From Paenibacillus antibioticophila (GTDB lineage Bacteria; Bacillota; Bacilli; Paenibacillales; Paenibacillaceae): 36,864 bases of DNA. Under the pieces are notes generated by a model. That model made no database searches and was not told the origin of the DNA. It saw only the letters and a list, made by a program, of their open reading frames with translations. The position numbers and the translations under genes are program-made. Positions 31,447 through 36,864 of this stretch are shown piece by piece. How positions within the stretch are numbered: position 1 is the first letter of the stretch; the number at the start of each line of letters is the position of its first letter. The stretch covers positions 1,234,438 to 1,271,301 of the forward strand of contig NZ_HG005139.1 of the NCBI RefSeq assembly GCF_000455265.1. Reading direction: 5' to 3'.

Positions 31447-32148
31447 TCATTTATAGGGTGAAAATGACGTCTGAGGTGCTTTATTGGCCGCTTTGCGGTT
31501 CCAGTACAGATTAAGCGCCGCCCTGGCGCAAAGCACAGCGACCACAAAGAACAGAAGCGCCCACACCATGGCCGGAACTCCGGTTAATGCTGCGAGATTG
31601 GCGGCGTCTCCGGCTGATCCGGGACGGCTGACGGCAAGCAGAAGCAGCGTGAGCGGGGCCATCACCGATTCCTCAAGGCATAGAAAGGCCAGCAGCAGGT
31701 AGTAAAAGCTGCGAATCCGGCCGCCGATCACAAGAAACAGCAAATTTAACGCGATAAAGATCAGCAGCCAGATCAAGCCGTATCCATTTCGCACAAATAG
31801 CAGTCCAGAGACGAGCGCGAGCGCGGTAATAATCATCAGACCCTGCCCCTGTTTCTGTCTGGAATAGCTGTAGAACAGGGCGACAGCAAACAATGAAGCG
31901 GTGATATAGCCCGCCAGTGATACGATGAGCTGACTCCAACCGGAGGTGATGACAGAATAAGTCACTCCGCTGTGATCCGGATAGAGCTCGATGCGAAGCA
32001 CTCTGCCCGACACCAGCAAGGTTGCGATCGCATGACCGAATTCATGAATCATTGTATCCAGCATCCGGAACCAGCTCGAGAACGGAATCAGTCTGGTCAG
32101 AAAAGCAGCGCCGAGAAGATAGAGTAACGCTCTAAGCCATTTATTCAT
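31447..32148 (-). CDS. M50-type membrane metalloprotease
   Basis: A 233-residue integral membrane protein with about six hydrophobic segments. The zinc motif HEFGH (35-39) is in the second helix (RMLDTMIHEFGHAIATLLVSG, given in part), followed by the short strand ELYPDHSGVTY that is typical of the M50B-like group (PF13398). The expected second ligand motif of site-2 proteases (NxxPxxxLDG) is not obvious. Start at ATG 32148, about nine bases after GGGAGGGA; an open frame upstream to 32325 is not supported. It is transcribed divergently from the TerB operon, 150 bp apart. Role unknown. Confidence 0.8.
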   Translation of the reverse strand: MNKWLRALLYLLGAAFLTRLIPFSSWFRMLDTMIHEFGHAIATLLVSGRVLRIELYPDHSGVTYSVITSGWSQLIVSLAGYITASLFAVALFYSYSRQKQGQGLMIITALALVSGLLFVRNGYGLIWLLIFIALNLLFLVIGGRIRSFYYLLLAFLCLEESVMAPLTLLLLAVSRPGSAGDAANLAALTGVPAMVWALLFFVVAVLCARAALNLYWNRKAANKAPQTSFSPYK

Positions 32149-32253
32149 TGAAAAAATCCCTCCCTGCAAGCATGCCTGCCAGCTTTCATTATAAGTGAGT
32201 TCAACGCCGTTGAAAAATGCCCGTAAAAAGCGAACAAACTTTCGATTTTTTAC

Positions 32254-32271
32254 TATAATCAATGCTATAAT
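32254..32271 (+). promoter_or_regulatory. Double -10 element before the TerB operon
   Basis: Two perfect TATAAT hexamers, at 32254-32259 and 32266-32271, lie 27 to 39 bases before the start codon at 32298. Neither has a good -35 box at normal distance, so the assignment is tentative and an activator may be needed. Confidence 0.35.
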
Positions 32272-32297
32272 GGATGGGTGATGGAGGTTTACGGGAT

Positions 32298-34103
32298 ATG
32301 AAGGATAACCACGATGGGCAAACATTTCGCCAACTGAATAATATACGCATCAATGGCTCTGAAGATTCAACGGTGCGAAGGGTTCGGGAGCAATCGCTGG
32401 TGTTTGCCGAATTTGCCGAGCAGGTGGTTACTTCACCCTCCGGCCCGGCCAGTCATGTCGTGGCTCCTGAGGCAGGAGCACGCGAGCTTGATTGGGAACG
32501 CAGCTTTCGTTACTTGTCCCGGGAGCAGCAATTTGTGGAGACCGCGCGCGAGCTGGTCTGGGAGACGGCGGAGGCAGCGGTATTTGTGCCTTTTCAGAAC
32601 TACTGGCCGACCTATGAGCAAATGAATCCGCAGCAAAAGCGGTGGTACCTGTACTGGCGCGGTGAGGTGAGAGCGGAGCATTATCCCGATACGGACCTGT
32701 CCTATCTGTTCGTCTATCTGTATGAGCTGATTCACGGATTTGGCTGGAGCGTGCCGGCACAGGGAGCCGAGCTGATGAGAAGGGTATGGGCGGGCTATCG
32801 GGAACGGTATCCGAAGCTGGACGGTTATATTCGGGAATGGATGTATGATTTTGCCGTGGTATTCAGGTTGGAGCAGCCCGATCTGGGCAGGATGAAGAAG
32901 ATTCCGCGCACATTATCTCCTGAGGTGCAGGAGCTGGAATGGAAGCGGAGACTGCTGGCGGAGCCGATCGATCTGAACTGGGAGCTGCTGCGTCCCTTGA
33001 TTGATTATGAGGTGGAGAAGAGCAAATTTTACACCAAGGAAGGCCGCAAGGAGATTAGTCATTTTGCCCCGAAGGTTGTAGCGCTTGTGGATGGCTTGGT
33101 ACGGAAACGCACTGGAAAAAGACTGCTTGAGCTCTATCTTCCTCCTGAGAAAAAGGTGCAGCGATTCCTGTTCCGCAGTGCGGTCTATGATCATGAGATG
33201 TACGGACGCACGACAGTGGTTGTTACGCAATCGATTAGCGGTCATCTGCCGCTGCGCCGCTTCTTGACTCAATTGGTGCGGCTGACGGAGAACAAGCTGA
33301 GGGAGCTGACCGGAGTTAAAGGGAAGCTGAGGGGCGTCGAGGTGGACTCGGACATCGAACGGCTGGTCACAAGATATCTGGAGCAGGAGTTTGAACGCAG
33401 AAGGGCTGAGAAGCTGAGGGAGCAAGCGCCAAAGGTCAAGCTGAATACCGCCAAGCTGCGGAAGCTTCAGCAGGAATCGGACGAGGTTCGGGAACTGCTG
33501 CTCAGTGATGATCCGGTTCTGGCTCCGGCTCCGGCAGTTATGGGTGAGGCAGACCGCCCGAGGACGGCAGCTACGACCGAGCGAACGCTGGATTCTTCTA
33601 TAAAAAGTAACAGCAGAAAGCCGGGAACAGGAAAAGTCGGTCCTGACGAATGGATGCAGCCGGAGTTCGACTTTGAGCAAGGCTGGGCTGTGGATGAAGA
33701 AGTGAAGAAAGAGAAGGAGCAGGCTTTCTCTGAAGGAAGCGGCAATGGGTTGGATGTGGCCGGAGCCTGGACTGTTGCAGATTTAGATTTGGATAAGCCA
33801 GAAGCTGGATTGCAGATTCCGTTGCAGGAGAGTGAAGGCTTGACGGGGAGTTTGATTCCCGGGGAATGGAAAAGCTTATTGTCGCAGCTCACATCAACTC
33901 AGCGGGAGATGCTGCTGGTGATGGTGGAGGGTGCGGATGCCGCGGCGCAGTTTGCGATTGCCGAGCGGGCAGGCTCGATGCCGGAGCTGCTGCATGATGA
34001 GATCAACGAGCTGGCGATGGAAGCGATCGGCGACTTGCTCATCGACGGAGGCAGCGTGCTGGAGGAATACTCCGGGGATTTGGGCGAATGGCTGAAGAGA
34101 TAA
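32298..34103 (+). CDS. TerB_N / TerB_C domain protein
   Basis: A 601-residue cytosolic protein. The TerB_N domain (about 85-300) shows FVPFQNYWPTYEQMNPQQKR, then WYLYWRGEVR and DLSYLFVYLYELIHGFGW. A middle helical region with many Arg/Lys and Glu (about 300-400) is followed by a low-complexity linker. The TerB_C domain closes the protein (about 510-601): LSQLTSTQREMLLVMVEG, ELAMEAIGDLLIDGG, ILEEYSGDLGEWL-like ending. No TerB core metal site is obvious between them. The start ATG 32298 lies nine bases after GGAGGT. The ATPase gene follows after 18 bases. TerB-type domains have been tied to stress and DNA-processing systems; a role as scaffold or sensor for the ATPase and helicase is inference. 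Confidence 0.85.
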   Translation: MKDNHDGQTFRQLNNIRINGSEDSTVRRVREQSLVFAEFAEQVVTSPSGPASHVVAPEAGARELDWERSFRYLSREQQFVETARELVWETAEAAVFVPFQNYWPTYEQMNPQQKRWYLYWRGEVRAEHYPDTDLSYLFVYLYELIHGFGWSVPAQGAELMRRVWAGYRERYPKLDGYIREWMYDFAVVFRLEQPDLGRMKKIPRTLSPEVQELEWKRRLLAEPIDLNWELLRPLIDYEVEKSKFYTKEGRKEISHFAPKVVALVDGLVRKRTGKRLLELYLPPEKKVQRFLFRSAVYDHEMYGRTTVVVTQSISGHLPLRRFLTQLVRLTENKLRELTGVKGKLRGVEVDSDIERLVTRYLEQEFERRRAEKLREQAPKVKLNTAKLRKLQQESDEVRELLLSDDPVLAPAPAVMGEADRPRTAATTERTLDSSIKSNSRKPGTGKVGPDEWMQPEFDFEQGWAVDEEVKKEKEQAFSEGSGNGLDVAGAWTVADLDLDKPEAGLQIPLQESEGLTGSLIPGEWKSLLSQLTSTQREMLLVMVEGADAAAQFAIAERAGSMPELLHDEINELAMEAIGDLLIDGGSVLEEYSGDLGEWLKR

Positions 34104-34121
34104 TCAGGTTGAGGTGATACG

Positions 34122-35732
34122 ATGAAACAGATGTCAATTCCAAAGCGGCTGACAACCGCGCTGGTCAATTCCTTGACGGCAGGCGTTGTGCCGCGGGTCG
34201 GTCTGGAGCATATTGCGGTGGGCCGCAAGCCGGAGGTGGCTTCCATGCTTCAGGATCTGGAGAATATTGCCGAGGGCGGGGCCGCATTTCGGATTATTAG
34301 CGGAAGATACGGCAGCGGAAAAAGCTTCCTTCTCCAAATGCTCCGCAATTACGCGATGGATCGTGAATTCGTCGTCTGCGATGCCGATCTCTCCCCGGAG
34401 CGGCGTCTTGTCGGCACGAAGGGTCAGGGGCTGGCGACCTACCGGGAGCTGATCGGCCACTTGTCGACCCGGACGCGTCCGGACGGGGGAGCGCTTGAGC
34501 CGATGCTGCAGCGATGGATCGCCGGGCTTCAGCAGGAGCTGATGCAAGCCGGAGGTCTTCGTCCCGGCGACCCGCAGCTGCTGGAGTCTGTTGAGCTGCG
34601 CATTTATGAGGTGGCAGGGGAGATGCAGAGTCTGGTGCATGGGTTTGATTTTGCCAAGGTGCTGTCGGCTTACTGGATGGGCTACAAGCTCGGTGAGGAG
34701 GAGCGGAAAGCATCGGCCCTTCGCTGGCTGCGCGGGGAAATTCCGACCAAGACGGAGGCGCGCAAGGAATTGGGTGTCGGCGTCATCATTGACGATGACA
34801 ACTGGTACGACTATATGAAGCTGTGGGCCGAGTTTGCGGTGCGGATCGGTTATAAAGGATTGCTGCTGTTCATCGACGAGGGCGTCAATCTGTATAAAAT
34901 TACGAACAGCGTCTCCCGCCAAAGCAATTACGAGAAGCTGCTTACCATGTTCAATGACACGATGCAGGGCAAAGCAGAGCATCTGGGTATCTATCTCGGC
35001 GGCACTCCGCAGTTCGTGGAGGACAGCCGGCGCGGCTTGTTCAGCTATGATGCGCTGCGGACGCGGCTGATGGACGGAAGATACAGCAGCGGCGCCTATC
35101 GGACATATACATCGCCGATCCTGCGGCTCGATATGCTGTCGCACGAAGAGATTATGGTGCTTCTGCAGCGGCTCCGCGGCATCCATGCCATGCATTTCGG
35201 ATATGAGCCGCAGCTTCGGGATGAACAGCTTATTGCATTCATGCAGGCTGCTGTCAACCGGCTCGGAGCGGACGAGCTGTTGACGACCCGGGAGGTTGTG
35301 CGGGACTTTATGGATGTGCTGCATATGCTGCACCAGCATCAGGAGCTGACCTTCGAAGCATTAATGGGCGAGCGAGAGCTGGCGCAGGCCGCCGGAGGCG
35401 GACGAAAGAGCGCGGCAGGCGGCTCGCGGACGGCGAGTGCGGGGGACTCGTGGTTGAATAGTGCAGATGAAGCGGGTAATGAAGGTCGATTAAGCGGTGC
35501 GGGCGGACTAGGCATTGAAGGTGGATTAAGCAGTTCAGGTGGCTTGAGCAGTGAGGGACGATTAAGGAGTATTGGCCGATCAAATAGTGAGGGGCAATTA
35601 AGCAGTACAGGCGGGCAGAACCATGAAGCAGGGCGCGTGGCGCGATCCGGAGAAGTTGGAAGAAGCGGAGAAGATCGGGCGGACCGGGTGCGGGACGACC
35701 TGGACGATCTACTCGCGGAGTTCGAGCTATGA
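34122..35732 (+). CDS. BrxD-like ATP-binding protein (DUF2791 type)
   Basis: A 536-residue P-loop ATPase. Walker A is GRYGSGKS (61-68) and Walker B is LLLFIDE with Asp252-Glu253; a sensor-like YLGGTPQFVED and an RTRL motif follow. The pattern matches the ATP-binding proteins of the DUF2791/BrxD group, which accompany Lhr-like helicases in BREX type 2 and related loci. Residues 415-515 are an unusual Gly/Ser-rich linker with many short repeats (GGLSSSGGLSSEG), and the protein ends with an acidic tail DDLDDLLAEFEL. GAGGTGA precedes the ATG. The stop overlaps the helicase start by four bases (ATGA), so the two are translationally coupled. It is a likely partner loading or driving the helicase (inference). 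Confidence 0.87.
   Translation: MKQMSIPKRLTTALVNSLTAGVVPRVGLEHIAVGRKPEVASMLQDLENIAEGGAAFRIISGRYGSGKSFLLQMLRNYAMDREFVVCDADLSPERRLVGTKGQGLATYRELIGHLSTRTRPDGGALEPMLQRWIAGLQQELMQAGGLRPGDPQLLESVELRIYEVAGEMQSLVHGFDFAKVLSAYWMGYKLGEEERKASALRWLRGEIPTKTEARKELGVGVIIDDDNWYDYMKLWAEFAVRIGYKGLLLFIDEGVNLYKITNSVSRQSNYEKLLTMFNDTMQGKAEHLGIYLGGTPQFVEDSRRGLFSYDALRTRLMDGRYSSGAYRTYTSPILRLDMLSHEEIMVLLQRLRGIHAMHFGYEPQLRDEQLIAFMQAAVNRLGADELLTTREVVRDFMDVLHMLHQHQELTFEALMGERELAQAAGGGRKSAAGGSRTASAGDSWLNSADEAGNEGRLSGAGGLGIEGGLSSSGGLSSEGRLRSIGRSNSEGQLSSTGGQNHEAGRVARSGEVGRSGEDRADRVRDDLDDLLAEFEL
35440..35650 (+). repeat. Degenerate minisatellite inside the ATPase gene
   Basis: Short imperfect units such as GGTCGATTAAGC, GGTGGATTAAGCAG, GGACGATTAAGG and GGGCAATTAAGCAG recur in frame every 18 to 36 bases. 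They encode the Gly/Ser-rich linker before the acidic C terminus. Confidence 0.6.
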
Positions 35733-36864
35733 ATGGGCGGGAGGCATTTGCAAGGCTGGCGCCGTTCATTCAGGAATATATGTACCGCAAGCAATGGTCC
35801 GAGCTGCGGGAGGCGCAGGTGGAGGCTTGCCGGGTGCTGCTGGATACGCCGCATCATCTGCTGATCGCTTCAGGCACCGCCTCCGGCAAGACGGAGGCGG
35901 CGTTCTTTCCGGCGCTGACGGAGCTGTTTGAGCGGCCGTCTTCCTCAGTCGGTATTTTGTACATCGGCCCGTTGAAGGCCCTGATTAATGATCAGTTCGA
36001 GCGGATCAAGGAGCTGCTGCGGGAGGGCGAGGTGCCGGTCTGGCATTGGCACGGGGATGTGGCCCAGGCCGAGAAAACCAAGCTGATGCAGCGTCCCTGC
36101 GGCGTGCTGCAGATTACGCCTGAATCGCTGGAGGGCCTGCTGATGAACCGGCCGAATGCGATTCCGGCGTTGTTCCAAGATCTGCGCTACATTATGATCG
36201 ACGAGGTTCATGCCTTCATGGGCGCAGATCGGGGTATTCAGGTGCAAAGCCAGCTCAGCAGGCTGGAGCGAATGGCTTCCTGCACGCCGCGGCGGATCGG
36301 CTTGTCCGCGACCCTCAGCGATTATGATACGGCTGCCCATTGGCTGAGCGGCGGAAGCCGTCAGGCGGTTGAGGTCGTATCCCCGCAGGGGGGGCGGAAG
36401 CTGAAGCTGTCGGTGGAGCATTTTTCGTTCCCCGATCCGCGCGATGAGCGGGAAGCCGAGCATCTGGAGCTGGCGAAGCAGAATTATTACAATTTCATCT
36501 ATGATCACACAAATACGAAAAAAGCGCTCGTCTTCACCAACAGCCGTTCCGATGCGGAGCTGACGACGCTGGAGCTGCGGCGCATCGCGGCCAAACGTCA
36601 GGAGCGCGATGTGTTTCATGTGCATCACGGGAGTATCTCCGCGATGCTGCGGGAGGAGACCGAGGCCGCGCTGCGCACGGGCCCCGGTCCGGCCGTGGCC
36701 GCTGCGACGGTGACGCTGGAGCTCGGCATCGACCTCGGCGAGCTGGAGCGCGTGGTGCAGCTCGGCGCGCCGTACAGCTGCTCGAGCTTCGTGCAGCGGC
36801 TGGGGCGGTCCGGCCGCCGGGGCGATGCGGCGTCCGAGATGATGTTCCTCTGCGCGGAGGAAGA
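35729..36864 (+). CDS. Lhr/BrxHI-like DEVH-box helicase (3' end outside window)
   Basis: The first 378 codons of a superfamily 2 helicase are present; the frame is open at the window end. Motif I is GTASGKTE (49-56), motif Ia IGPLKALINDQF, motif II DEVH (158-161), motif III SAT (193-195) and motif VI QRLGRSGRRG (356-365). The order and the spacing, with HGDVAQAEKTKL and TPESLEGLL, are those of Lhr-like helicases as found in BREX type 2 (BrxHI). The ATG overlaps the ATPase stop by four bases. The C-terminal part, which in Lhr-type proteins carries a winged helix and further domains, cannot be seen. GC content is higher than in the upstream genes. Third gene of the TerB - ATPase - helicase operon. 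Confidence 0.9.
   Translation, partial: MNGREAFARLAPFIQEYMYRKQWSELREAQVEACRVLLDTPHHLLIASGTASGKTEAAFFPALTELFERPSSSVGILYIGPLKALINDQFERIKELLREGEVPVWHWHGDVAQAEKTKLMQRPCGVLQITPESLEGLLMNRPNAIPALFQDLRYIMIDEVHAFMGADRGIQVQSQLSRLERMASCTPRRIGLSATLSDYDTAAHWLSGGSRQAVEVVSPQGGRKLKLSVEHFSFPDPRDEREAEHLELAKQNYYNFIYDHTNTKKALVFTNSRSDAELTTLELRRIAAKRQERDVFHVHHGSISAMLREETEAALRTGPGPAVAAATVTLELGIDLGELERVVQLGAPYSCSSFVQRLGRSGRRGDAASEMMFLCAEE

Noticed and set aside
34134..35339. Long open frame of about 400 codons on the minus strand
   Set aside because: It lies wholly inside the BrxD-like ATPase gene; composition is His/Gln/Arg-rich as expected for an antisense shadow in GC-rich DNA.
32298..36864. Complete BREX type 2 system
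   Set aside because: The BrxD- and BrxHI-like genes fit, but PglW, PglX, PglY and PglZ are absent from the visible part and a TerB protein takes their place upstream.

Overview
The window looks like chromosomal DNA of a spore-forming member of the Bacillales, most likely Paenibacillus. Reasons: strong purine-rich ribosome binding sites, a moderately GC-rich coding style, a yqzE / yqhG / yqhH neighbourhood like that of Bacillus, a CwlD-type spore amidase, a YhcN/YlaJ sporulation lipoprotein, a B12-dependent ribonucleotide reductase and several polysaccharide-degrading enzymes with ArsR- and AraC-type regulators. The species is inference; no rRNA or tRNA is present.

Layout. 1-4.5 kb: the end of a GH5-like glycosidase, a CmpB-family membrane protein, a YibQ-type deacetylase, a CwlD-like amidase that overlaps it tail to tail, yqzE and a secreted protein of unknown function. 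4.6-10.5 kb: yqhG and the SNF2 helicase yqhH on the minus strand, then nrdJ behind a tandem NrdR-box promoter. 10.6-14.4 kb: an OmpR-type two-component system followed by two PepSY proteins with Asp-rich tails. 14.4-15.0 kb: repeat-rich intergenic DNA. 15.0-16.3 kb: an unknown protein and a small MerR-type regulator. 16.4-21.3 kb: a probable operon of marR, an arylsulfotransferase-like beta-propeller and a three-gene SsuABC/TauABC-like transporter. 21.5 kb: a sporulation lipoprotein.

22.2-28.0 kb is a rearranged region. A GH43 gene lies next to a 12-codon stump of an ArsR-type regulator. Then comes a ccpN - ppsR (yqfL) - glpX gluconeogenesis module. Beyond it are a stump of the same GH43 gene and an intact copy of the ArsR-type regulator. 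The two half-copies flank the module like a split duplication. A MITE-like element of about 247 bp with 18-bp terminal inverted repeats sits in front of the intact regulator, and the stump copy serves as the empty-site comparison.

28.3-32.1 kb, minus strand: an M50-type membrane protease, an alpha/beta hydrolase, an AraC regulator and a GH27 alpha-galactosidase. 32.3 kb to the end, plus strand: a tightly coupled operon of a TerB_N/TerB_C protein, a BrxD-like (DUF2791-type) ATPase and an Lhr/BrxHI-like DEVH helicase that runs off the window. This last operon is the best candidate for a poorly described system, probably DNA processing or phage defence; no PglZ, PglX or nuclease gene is visible beside it. 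Other points worth a second look are two regulators (marR, ccpN) with no usable ATG, GTG or TTG start but an ATC placed at ribosome-binding-site distance, and the duplication/MITE structure.
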